DNA from: Arthrobacter woluwensis
GTDB taxonomy: Bacteria; Actinomycetota; Actinomycetes; Actinomycetales; Micrococcaceae
Direction of reading: 5' to 3'
DNA length: 64,000 bases
Assembly: GCF_900105345.1 (NCBI RefSeq)
Contig: NZ_FNSN01000003.1
Location: 1,674,001-1,738,000 of the forward strand
The notes beneath the pieces are model-generated. The model had not been told where the DNA came from and did not search any database. It saw nothing but the letters and a program-made list of their open reading frames with translations. Positions within the stretch are counted from its first letter, which is position 1. The number at the start of each line of letters is the position of its first letter. This document shows, piece after piece, positions 37,275 through 44,576 of the stretch. The position numbers were made by a program, and so were the translations under genes.

Positions 37275-37293
37275 CTGGTCCGGCTCGGACCAG
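37275..37293. other. Small hairpin in the dprA-xerC spacer
   Basis: CTGGTCC (37275-37281) and GGACCAG (37287-37293) can pair in the 233-bp non-coding gap between dprA and xerC. The rest of the gap is GC-rich with short repeats, and I see no other feature in it. Confidence 0.35.
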
Positions 37294-37365
37294 GCCGGGG
37301 GAGTCTCTGTCCTGCTCGCCCCTGTCCGGCTTGATCCTGGCCCACGGGGACGGCACAGTGGAGAG

Positions 37366-38289
37366 GTGCCACAGAAACCAGCCCCCTTCCAGGACAGCAT
37401 CCTGGACGAGTACGCCCGGTACCTCACGGGCGAGCGGGGCCGGTCCGGGAACACGCTGCGGGCTTACCTCACGGACGTCCGGCAGCTGCAGGAATTCGCG
37501 GCGAAGGCCGGGGCGACGTCTTGGGATGACGTGGATCTCCACCTCCTCCGCGAGTGGCTGGCCGACCATTCGGCCCGGGGGATGGCGCGGGCCACCCTGG
37601 CGCGGCATGGAGCCAGTGCCAGGACCTTCTTCGCGTGGCTCCTCCGAGAAGGTGGGATCACGCAGGACCCCACGCTCCGTCTGCGGTCACCGAAGAAGAC
37701 CTCCGGCCTGCCCACTGTGCTCCGCCCGGCACAGATGGACAAGGTGCTCCAGGATCTGCAGGCCGCGGCCCAGGAGGCCGATCCTGTCGCACTCCGTAAC
37801 CTCGCCGTGGTCGAGACCCTGTATGCCTCGGGCATCCGGGTGGGGGAACTGGTAGGCCTCGACGTGGACGATGTGGATCTGGAACGCCGCACACTTCGGG
37901 TCCTCGGTAAGGGTGACAAGGAGCGTACCGTTCCCTTCGGCGTTCCGGCCTCCCGCGCGATCGTCGACTGGCTGCGGCGGGGACGGCCCGCGCTCGTCAC
38001 GGCGTCGAGCGGCCCTGCGCTCTTCCTCGGTGCGCGAGGCGGGCGAGTGGATCCGCGGCAGATCCGCAGTCTGGTGGCGGACCGCTTCGCCACACTGGGG
38101 GACACCGCGGCCACCGGACCCCACGCTCTCCGCCACACGGCCGCCACCCACCTCCTGGACGGCGGAGCGGAACTCCGTGCCGTCCAGGAGCTCCTGGGCC
38201 ACAGCACCCCGGCGACGACCCAGCTGTACACCCATGTCTCCGTCGAACGCCTCAGGGACAGCTACCGCCAGGCTCATCCGCGAGCCTGA
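37366..38289 (+). CDS. xerC: Tyrosine recombinase XerC
   Basis: XerC with XerD resolves chromosome dimers at dif. From GTG 37366 the 307-residue protein has the SAM-like N-terminal DNA-binding domain and the full catalytic set: Arg-158 (ASGIRVGEL), Lys-182 (GKGDKER), His-253 and Arg-256 (HALRHT), His-279 (LLGHST), and Tyr-288 (QLYTHVS). Length is typical for XerC. Its place after dprA is standard for actinobacteria and argues for the housekeeping enzyme, not a phage integrase. Confidence 0.95.
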   Translation: MPQKPAPFQDSILDEYARYLTGERGRSGNTLRAYLTDVRQLQEFAAKAGATSWDDVDLHLLREWLADHSARGMARATLARHGASARTFFAWLLREGGITQDPTLRLRSPKKTSGLPTVLRPAQMDKVLQDLQAAAQEADPVALRNLAVVETLYASGIRVGELVGLDVDDVDLERRTLRVLGKGDKERTVPFGVPASRAIVDWLRRGRPALVTASSGPALFLGARGGRVDPRQIRSLVADRFATLGDTAATGPHALRHTAATHLLDGGAELRAVQELLGHSTPATTQLYTHVSVERLRDSYRQAHPRA

Positions 38290-38521
38290 AAACCGCATGC
38301 CTCGCCGTGCGCGCGGCGAAGGCGACCCCGCCACTGGCACAATTCACCGGCCTGCGGCACAATAAGAACCAGCGCCGGGGTTCAAGTAGTGCTTGAACCA
38401 TCGGACGGTGCCGCAAGGCCACAGACAACTCAAGAGCCTGTAAGAAGGCGAAACAGGAATCACCGGACTTCGCGGAGTCGAGGGCGTTGGGGAAGACGTA
38501 CCTACGGCTAAGGAGGATGGG
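38290..38521 (+). promoter_or_regulatory. Long structured leader of the DUF3145 gene
   Basis: The 232-bp spacer holds a perfect 8-bp inverted repeat GGTTCAAG-TAGTG-CTTGAACC (38379-38399), then CCTGT/ACAGG (near 38438) and GACT/AGTC (near 38467) stems, and a strong AAGGAGG ribosome-binding site ending at 38516. CACAAT-type -10 hexamers occur near 38339 and 38358. The inverted repeat could be an operator or the first stem of a leader RNA. CTTG in its right arm can also pair with CAAG near 38412, so alternative folds are possible. Confidence 0.45.
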
Positions 38522-39025
38522 ATGTCTGTTGCAATGACTCGGGGAGTGCTGTTCGTGCACTCCGCCCCAGCTGCGCTGTGCCCCCACGTCGAGTGGGCCG
38601 TCGCATCGCTGCTGGACGACTCGGCCACCCTGGAGTGGGTGGCTCAGCCTGCCGCGCCTGGAATGTTCCGGGCCGAGCTGGCGTGGACCGGTGCTCCCGG
38701 CACGGCGATCCAGCTCGCCTCCACCCTCCGCGGCTGGACCCACCTCCGCTACGAGGTGACCGAAGAGGCCTCTCCCGGCACTGATGGAGGCCGCTGGTCC
38801 CACACCCCGGAACTCGGGATCTTCCACGCCGTCACCGACGCCCACGGCAACATCATGGTCTCCGAAGACCGCATCCGCTTCGCCTACGAGGCCGGCGCCG
38901 GTGACCCCGCCGCCGTCTACCACGAGCTGTCGCTCGCTCTCGGCGAAGCCTGGGATGAGGAACTGGAGCCGTTCCGTCACGCCTCGGAAGGCTCCAACGT
39001 CCGCTGGCTCCACCAGGTGGGCTGA
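38522..39025 (+). CDS. DUF3145 family protein
   Basis: A 167-residue protein that begins MSVAMTRGVLFVHSAPAALCPHVEWA and contains WTHLRYEVTEE and GIFHAVTDAHGNIMVSEDRIRFAYE, matching the actinobacterial DUF3145 family that sits next to the fatty acid synthesis operon. Its function is unknown. ATG 38522 is chosen over 38517, which abuts the AAGGAGG Shine-Dalgarno sequence. It converges on fabF. Confidence 0.92.
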   Translation: MSVAMTRGVLFVHSAPAALCPHVEWAVASLLDDSATLEWVAQPAAPGMFRAELAWTGAPGTAIQLASTLRGWTHLRYEVTEEASPGTDGGRWSHTPELGIFHAVTDAHGNIMVSEDRIRFAYEAGAGDPAAVYHELSLALGEAWDEELEPFRHASEGSNVRWLHQVG

Positions 39026-39177
39026 CTCCCTCTAACGCCCAGCACCACGCGCACCTCCTCGGGACGGCCCGCCCTCCAAGCCATGGGCCCGCCCCGAAGG
39101 TGAAAGCCGTCGGGACTGCAAGCGCCACGAAGCTGTACGCAACGCAGCCGTGGCAAGGGAATCCCGCACCAACCAGA

Positions 39178-39211
39178 ACGGCGCCGCTCACCATCTGGTG
39201 AGCGGCGCCGT
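39178..39211. terminator. Bidirectional terminator between DUF3145 and fabF
   Basis: A perfect 16-bp inverted repeat (39178-39193 with 39196-39211) lies 25 bp from the end of fabF in the convergent gap. The rest of the 211-bp gap shows nothing else. Confidence 0.85.
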
Positions 39212-39236
39212 CGTCGTTGAGGCGGCTGCGTGCGGA

Positions 39237-40475
39237 TCAGTAGTTACGGACCGCGATCACGGCGTTGTGGCCGCCGAAGCCGAACGAGTTGCTCAGTGCC
39301 ACGATGTCACCGGCGGGGAGCTCGCGGGCGGTCTTGGTAACCACGTCCAGCGGGATCTCCGGGTCCTGGTTCTCCAGGTTGATCGTGACCGGCGCCTTGC
39401 GATCGTAGACCGCCAGCGCCGTCAGCACGGCTTCCACGGCGCCGGAGGCGCCCAGGAGGTGACCCATCTGGGACTTGGTGGCGGAGACTGCCACGTCGTC
39501 CACGTGGGTGCCCAGAGCGGCACGGAGAGCCGTGTACTCGGGCTTGTCACCGACCGGGGTGGAAGTGGCGTGGGCGTTCACGTGCACCACGTCCTCTGGC
39601 TGGATGCGGCCGTCGAACATGGCGGCCTTGAGAGCGCGGGTGGCGCCCAGACCCTCGGGGTCCGGAGCCGTGATGTGGTAGGCGTCAGCGGTGACGGACG
39701 TGCCGGCCAGCTCGCCGTAGATGCGGGCGCCACGGGCCAGGGCGTGCTCCTCGGCCTCGAGCACCAGAGCACCGGCGCCTTCACCCATGACGAAACCGTC
39801 GCGGTTCACGTCGTACGGACGCGAAGCGTGCTGCGGGTCGTCGTTCCGGCGGGACAGGGCCTGCATGGAGGCGAACGCCGCGATCGGCATCGGGTGGATG
39901 GCGGCTTCCGCGCCACCGCACATGACCACATCGGCCTTGCCGGAGCGGATCAGATCCAGGCCCAGGTGCAGGGCCTCGGTGCCGGAGGCGCAGGCGGACA
40001 CGGGGGTGTGGGCGCCGGCGCGGGCGCCGAGGTCCAGGCTCACGGCCGCGGCCACGCCGTTGGGCATGAGCATCGGGACGGTCATGGGCAGCACGCGGCG
40101 GGGTCCGCGCTCCTTGAGCGTGTCCCAGGCGTCCAGCAGGGTCCAGACGCCGCCGATGCCGGTGGCGAAAGCCACGCCGAGGCGGTCCTTGTCCATGTCC
40201 TCGATGCCGGCGTCGGCCCAGGCCTCGCGGGCCGCGACCACACCGAACTGGGTGGACGGATCCATCCGCTTCATCTCGACACGGCTGAGCTTTTCGGACG
40301 CCGGTTCGGAGCAGCGGGCTGCGAAAGTGACGGGGAGCTCGTAGGTGCTGACCCACTCGTCCTCGAGGGTGCGCGCGCCGGAGACACCCTTGAGGGCGTT
40401 CTTCCACAGAGTGGGGACGTCGCCACCGATGGGCGTGGTGGCACCGAGGCCGGTGATGACAACTTTGCGAGGCAT
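39237..40475 (-). CDS. fabF: 3-oxoacyl-ACP synthase II (KAS II)
   Basis: FabF elongates acyl-ACP with malonyl-ACP in type II fatty acid synthesis. From ATG 40475 (GGAGAG 5 nt upstream) the 412-residue protein has the catalytic Cys in VSACASGTEALHLG, His in NAHATSTPVGD, the Lys in ATKSQMGHLLGASGAVE with its His, and the GFGGHNA end. It is last in fabD-fabH-acpP-fabF. Confidence 0.97.
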   Translation of the reverse strand: MPRKVVITGLGATTPIGGDVPTLWKNALKGVSGARTLEDEWVSTYELPVTFAARCSEPASEKLSRVEMKRMDPSTQFGVVAAREAWADAGIEDMDKDRLGVAFATGIGGVWTLLDAWDTLKERGPRRVLPMTVPMLMPNGVAAAVSLDLGARAGAHTPVSACASGTEALHLGLDLIRSGKADVVMCGGAEAAIHPMPIAAFASMQALSRRNDDPQHASRPYDVNRDGFVMGEGAGALVLEAEEHALARGARIYGELAGTSVTADAYHITAPDPEGLGATRALKAAMFDGRIQPEDVVHVNAHATSTPVGDKPEYTALRAALGTHVDDVAVSATKSQMGHLLGASGAVEAVLTALAVYDRKAPVTINLENQDPEIPLDVVTKTARELPAGDIVALSNSFGFGGHNAVIAVRNY

Positions 40476-40631
40476 CGTCACTCTCCAAGTGATCTAAGGG
40501 TCTGCCCTGTAGGGCGTCAGGTTCAGGGGAGTGCCGTGGTGGGCGCCTCCTGGGACGGCGTCCGGCACGGGCAGGGCGGGCGGTCGCGTCCTCTCCGGGG
40601 AAGGGCGCGACGCCGGCCGTGCCAGGGAGCG

Positions 40632-40661
40632 CCATCCCGGGATGTGGTCATCCCGGGATGG
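40632..40661 (-). terminator. Hairpin between acpP and fabF
   Basis: A perfect 13-bp stem with loop TGGT (40632-40644 with 40649-40661) lies 20 bp after the acpP stop. Each arm holds the palindrome CATCCCGGGATG. It may be a partial terminator or an mRNA-stabilising 3' end that lets ACP be made in excess over FabF. Confidence 0.7.
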
Positions 40662-40681
40662 TCAGCTCCGGCAGCAGGCGA

Positions 40682-40927
40682 TCAGGCCTGGGCGTTCGCG
40701 ATGAAGTTCACGGCGTCGGCGACGGTCTTGAGGTTCTTGACCTCTTCGTCGGGGATGCGCACGCCGAACTTCTCCTCAGCGTTCACCACGATGGTCATCA
40801 TGGAGATGGAGTCGATGTCCAGGTCCTCGGTGAAGGACTTGTCCAGCTCGACAGCCTCGGGAGCCAGGCCGGTCTCCTCGTTGACGATTTCAGCCAGGCC
40901 GGCCAGGATCTCTTCGTTGCTAGCCAT
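40682..40927 (-). CDS. acpP: Acyl carrier protein
   Basis: An 81-residue acidic carrier with the phosphopantetheine site DLDIDSISM (Ser-40). The D-I-D-S variant replaces the usual DSL, as in several actinobacterial AcpPs. It sits between fabH and fabF with about 100-200 bp spacers, including a hairpin downstream. It carries growing acyl chains as the thioester. Confidence 0.97.
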   Translation of the reverse strand: MASNEEILAGLAEIVNEETGLAPEAVELDKSFTEDLDIDSISMMTIVVNAEEKFGVRIPDEEVKNLKTVADAVNFIANAQA

Positions 40928-41026
40928 GTCGGCTCCTTTTCTGTGTTGTTCCGGCAGCTGCCGGGGCTTGACGGCCAGCTTGTGCTGACCGGTGCTTGTG
41001 AAGTTGTGGTCGGGAAGTCGTGAGGC

Positions 41027-42076
41027 TCAGGGGAGCCGGACCACCTGCGCTCCGAACACCAGACCGGCCCCGAAGCCGATCTGCAGGGCGAGGCCGCCGC
41101 TGATGTCCGGATTCTCCTCGAGCAGGCGGTGCATGGCCAGGGGGATCGACGCCGCGGACGTGTTGCCCGAATCGGCGATGTCCCGCCCGACTTTGACGTG
41201 CTCGGGAAGCTTGAGCTGCTTCACCATCTCATCGATGATGCGCATGTTCGCCTGGTGCGGCACGAAGGCGCTCAGATCCTCGGCGGTGACGCCGGCGGCG
41301 TCGAGCGCGGACTGCGCCACCTTGGCCATCTCCCAGACGGCCCAGCGGAAGACCGTGGGGCCGTCCTGGCGCATGGTCGGCCAGATGTTCCGGGCGGCCT
41401 CGACGACGGCGTCCTCGTCACCTGCGGCGGCGAGGCTTTCCAGACTGCGGATGTCGTTGAGCGAGTGCGTCATGCCGATGGCACCCCACTTGCTGCCGTC
41501 GGAACCCCAGATGGACGGGCTGATGCCCGGCTCATCCGAGGGGCCGATCACGACGGCTCCGGCCCCGTCCCCGAGGAGGAAGGAGATGGTGCGCTCGTGG
41601 TTGTCGATGAAGTCGGAGAGCTTCTCCGCGCCCACCACCAGGACGTATTCGGCCGCGCCGGACCGGACCAAGGCGTCCGCCTGTGCCACGCCGTAGCAGT
41701 ACCCCGCGCAGGCGGCGGATACGTCGTAAGCGGGCGCCGGTGTCGCGCCGAGGCGCTCGGTCAGAGCCGTCGCGGCGGACGGGGTGGCGAACGGGTGCGA
41801 GACCGTGGAGACGATGACGGCCCCGAGGCGGGAGGCCTCGATACCGGCCTTGGCCAGCGCGTCGCGCGCGGCGCCTTCGGCCATGTCGATGACGCTCACG
41901 TCCTGGGAGGCGCGGCGCCGGGTCACGATGCCCGTGCGCTGCCGGATCCACTCGTCGGAGGAATCGATCCACTGGCAGACGTCGTCATTGGTCACCACGA
42001 CGTCAGGGCGGAAGGCCCCCACACCGTGGATGCGGGTTCCTGCCCGGACGTCGTTCTGCCGGAGGACGGGGGTCAT
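41027..42076 (-). CDS. fabH: 3-oxoacyl-ACP synthase III
   Basis: FabH starts fatty acid synthesis by condensing an acyl-CoA primer with malonyl-ACP. The 349-residue protein shows Cys-123 in VSAACAGYCYG, His in FVPHQANMRI, and Asn in DSGNTSAASIP. It overlaps fabD by 4 bp (ATGA). Actinobacterial FabH often prefers branched primers; the sequence does not show which is used here. Confidence 0.97.
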   Translation of the reverse strand: MTPVLRQNDVRAGTRIHGVGAFRPDVVVTNDDVCQWIDSSDEWIRQRTGIVTRRRASQDVSVIDMAEGAARDALAKAGIEASRLGAVIVSTVSHPFATPSAATALTERLGATPAPAYDVSAACAGYCYGVAQADALVRSGAAEYVLVVGAEKLSDFIDNHERTISFLLGDGAGAVVIGPSDEPGISPSIWGSDGSKWGAIGMTHSLNDIRSLESLAAAGDEDAVVEAARNIWPTMRQDGPTVFRWAVWEMAKVAQSALDAAGVTAEDLSAFVPHQANMRIIDEMVKQLKLPEHVKVGRDIADSGNTSAASIPLAMHRLLEENPDISGGLALQIGFGAGLVFGAQVVRLP

Positions 42077-43056
42077 GCCTGCGCGCCCTCGCCGTTCCCT
42101 GCCGCATGGTGGCCGTTGCCGCCGGGAGCGGCATCCTGCTCGACTTCGGCGAAGAGTGCCAGGGCGGCGTCGAGGTCGGCCGGGGTCTTGACCGCGACGG
42201 TCTTGATGCCCGGCATGCCGCGCTTCGCCAGGCCCGCGAGGGTGCCAGCGGGGGAGAGCTCGATGACGCCCTTCACGCCCTGTGCCAGCAGAGTCTCCAT
42301 GCAGAGATCCCAGCGGACCGGGCGGGAGACCTGGGCGACCAGGCTGGCGACGCCGGCCTTGCCGTTGGCGACGAGCTGGCCGTCGTAGTTGGAGAGCAGC
42401 GGAACCTGCGGCTCGTGGATGTCCAGCTCGTGCTGCAGCACGTCCAGTGCGGCGACGGCGGGGGCCATGTGCGTGGTGTGGAACGCGCCCGCGACCTTCA
42501 GCGGGATCACACGGGCCTTGGCCGGCGGGTTGGCGGCGAGGGCTTCGAGCTGCTCGAAGGTGCCCGCGGCCACCACCTGGCCGGCGCCGTTGACGTTCGC
42601 GGGGGCGGCGCCGGATGCTTCGATCGCGGCGAGGACCTCGGCGGGATCACCGCCGACGACGGCGCTCATGCCGGTCGGCGTGACGGCTGCGGCCTCTGCC
42701 ATGCCGTTCGCGCGTTCCCGCACGAAGCGCATGGCGTCGGCTTCGCTGAGGACGCCTGCGAGGGCGGTCGCTGTGATCTCGCCCACCGAGTGACCGGCGA
42801 GCGTGACGGGAAGGGTCGAGAGCTCGACGTCGAAGAGGGCCTTCGCGGAGACCAGACCGGCGGCCACGATGAGCGGCTGCGCGACGGCGGTGTCCTTGAT
42901 GGTCTCCTCATCGGAGGTGGTTCCATGGGCGGCCAGGTCCAGCTGAGCCACTTCGCTCAGGGCGGCCAGGTGCTCGGCGACGCCGGGGACCTCCAGCCAA
43001 GGGGCGAGGAAACCGGGGGTCTGGGAGCCCTGTCCGGGGCAGACGATTGCTAGCAC
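42073..43056 (-). CDS. fabD: Malonyl-CoA:ACP transacylase
   Basis: FabD moves malonyl from CoA to ACP. The 327-residue protein has the oxyanion motif PGQGSQTPG at its start, nucleophile Ser-90 in GHSVGE, His-193 in AFHTTHM, and a Gly/Ala/His-rich tail. The start is GTG. A 17-bp inverted-repeat motif lies 68-84 bp upstream, and the gene is directly downstream of the PucR-type regulator on the same strand. Confidence 0.97.
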   Translation of the reverse strand: MLAIVCPGQGSQTPGFLAPWLEVPGVAEHLAALSEVAQLDLAAHGTTSDEETIKDTAVAQPLIVAAGLVSAKALFDVELSTLPVTLAGHSVGEITATALAGVLSEADAMRFVRERANGMAEAAAVTPTGMSAVVGGDPAEVLAAIEASGAAPANVNGAGQVVAAGTFEQLEALAANPPAKARVIPLKVAGAFHTTHMAPAVAALDVLQHELDIHEPQVPLLSNYDGQLVANGKAGVASLVAQVSRPVRWDLCMETLLAQGVKGVIELSPAGTLAGLAKRGMPGIKTVAVKTPADLDAALALFAEVEQDAAPGGNGHHAAGNGEGAQA

Positions 43057-43123
43057 TTAATCAGCTTTCCAAATCGAGGGGGCATTGCCGCCTGTTTGCT
43101 TGAACGAAGCTCAGGGGGCCTGT

Positions 43124-43140
43124 TTGTAGGAAGTCTACAA
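43124..43140. promoter_or_regulatory. Candidate FasR operator upstream of fabD
   Basis: TTGTAGGAAGTCTACAA is a 6-bp inverted repeat with a 5-nt centre, 68-84 bp before the fabD start. It matches 14 of 17 bases of a similar motif upstream of the regulator gene (44403-44419). Confidence 0.6.
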
Positions 43141-43147
43141 GAATGGG

Positions 43148-44377
43148 TCAATGTGGGCGCGTTGCATGGCGGTCGTGCGCGGGTCGCTGCGGTGGAGCGA
43201 GGCGGCCGACCGCCAGCGCGGTCTGCAGCACGTACGCCTCCCGCGGGATGAGCGGGTCCCAGCCCGTGACGTCGCAGACCCTCTTGAGGCGGTACCGCAC
43301 GGTGTTGGCGTGGACGAAGAGCTCACGGGCGGTCGCCTCCAGCGAGTGCCCGAGCTCCAGGTAACTGCTCAGCGTGTCGACCAGGCCGTTCGAGGCCGCC
43401 AGGAGAGGCCGGTAGATGCCCGCGACGAGCTGCCGCCGCGCGGTCTCGTCGCCCGAGATGACCCGTTCCGGCAGGAGGTCGCCGGCGGCCACCGGGCGGG
43501 GAGCCGCAGGCCAGGCGCGGGCAGCGGTCAGCCCGGCGAACGCCGCCTGTGCGGACAGGCTGGCGTCGGTGAGGGACGCGGCTTCGGGGCCGTGCACCAC
43601 GGGACCGGGAGCGAACAGCTCGCTCAGTCTGGCGAGGGAGGTCTCGCGGTCGTGCAGGCCGCCGAGGACGAGGATGAGCCGGTCGCCCTGGATGCCCACG
43701 AGGGCGTCGTCGGCATAGCGGCCGGCCGTGCGCCGCAGTTCGCTGACGTAGCTGGCGCTCGGCTCCAGGGGCGTCTTGCCGACCACCACCGTGAAGCGTT
43801 CCTGGGCCTTCCAGCCGAGAGCCGCGATCCGGGACCGGAGGGCGTCCGTGTTCTCGCCGCGCAGGATCGCGTCCACGATGAGCGCTTCGAGGCGGGTGTC
43901 CCAGGAACCGCGGGACTCCGCGGCGCGGGCGTACACATCGGCCGCGGCGAACGCCACCTCCCGGGAGTACCGGAGCACGGCCTCGCGGAGTTCGGGCTGA
44001 GCCTTCTCCGGGGCGAGCACGGGGACCTGTTCCTCGACCACCTCGACCACGATGCGGATGAGCTGGAGCGCTTTCTGCAGGCTGATGGCCCGGGTCATCT
44101 CGCTCGGCGCCGTGCCGAAGACATCGGACAGGATCCACGCGGGGGAGCTGGGCCGTTCGTACCAGGTGACGAACGCCGCGATGCCGTTCTGCGCCACCAG
44201 GCCGAGCGTGGACCGCTCATCGGCGCTGAGGCGGGCGTACCAGGGGAGCGAGGCTTCGAGCTGCCGCGTGGTCCGCGTCGAGAGCTGCCCGACGTTGGCG
44301 CGCAGCTTCTTCAGGGTCTCCGCCTTGTCCGCGGAGGCGGCCGGGGTGGGCGAGGGCTTTCCTTCGGACTGCGTCAT
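43148..44377 (-). CDS. fasR: PucR-family transcriptional regulator (FasR-like)
   Basis: A 409-residue regulator with an N-terminal domain (about 1-150), a GGDEF-like central region, and a C-terminal PucR helix-turn-helix (ATARELFVHANTVRYRLKRVCDVTGWDP). In Streptomyces, the PucR-family FasR gene lies just before fabD-fabH-acpP-fabF and activates them; in mycobacteria a PucR-type gene lies between aceE and fabD. Both contexts are matched here. A related inverted-repeat motif occurs before this gene and before fabD, consistent with autoregulation plus fab control. Confidence 0.88.
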   Translation of the reverse strand: MTQSEGKPSPTPAASADKAETLKKLRANVGQLSTRTTRQLEASLPWYARLSADERSTLGLVAQNGIAAFVTWYERPSSPAWILSDVFGTAPSEMTRAISLQKALQLIRIVVEVVEEQVPVLAPEKAQPELREAVLRYSREVAFAAADVYARAAESRGSWDTRLEALIVDAILRGENTDALRSRIAALGWKAQERFTVVVGKTPLEPSASYVSELRRTAGRYADDALVGIQGDRLILVLGGLHDRETSLARLSELFAPGPVVHGPEAASLTDASLSAQAAFAGLTAARAWPAAPRPVAAGDLLPERVISGDETARRQLVAGIYRPLLAASNGLVDTLSSYLELGHSLEATARELFVHANTVRYRLKRVCDVTGWDPLIPREAYVLQTALAVGRLAPPQRPAHDRHATRPH

Positions 44378-44402
44378 GCTAAGAAGCTTAGTGCCAGGTG
44401 CT

Positions 44403-44419
44403 TTGTGTGAAGGCTACAA
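44403..44419. promoter_or_regulatory. Candidate FasR operator upstream of fasR
   Basis: TTGTGTGAAGGCTACAA, 26-42 bp before the fasR start, shares 14 of 17 bases with the fabD site. The pairing here is less symmetric. Confidence 0.5.
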
Positions 44420-44456
44420 CTGAGCCGCAGCCCACCTGGGGTGACGACCGCGGTGC

Positions 44457-44487
44457 CGACGACGGCGAGCCCCGCCCGCCGTCGTCG
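44457..44487. terminator. Hairpin between aceE and fasR
   Basis: An 11-bp inverted repeat (44457-44467 with 44477-44487) lies between the aceE terminator and fasR. It may back up the aceE terminator. Confidence 0.55.
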
Positions 44488-44518
44488 TGCGCGGCTGACG
44501 CTGTGCGCAGCGACGGCT

Positions 44519-44548
44519 GAGGCCCGCATCCGGTGGGATGCGGGCCTC
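44519..44548 (-). terminator. Terminator of aceE
   Basis: A perfect 13-bp inverted repeat (44519-44531 with 44536-44548, 4-nt loop) begins 28 bp after the aceE stop. Confidence 0.8.
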
Positions 44549-44576
44549 GGCTTTCAGTCACGTCGGGGGACGGGGA

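Noticed and set aside
37136-37365. Coding extension of xerC upstream of GTG 37366
   Set aside because: The extra 73 residues are low-complexity and do not match the XerC start; the GTG start gives the normal length.
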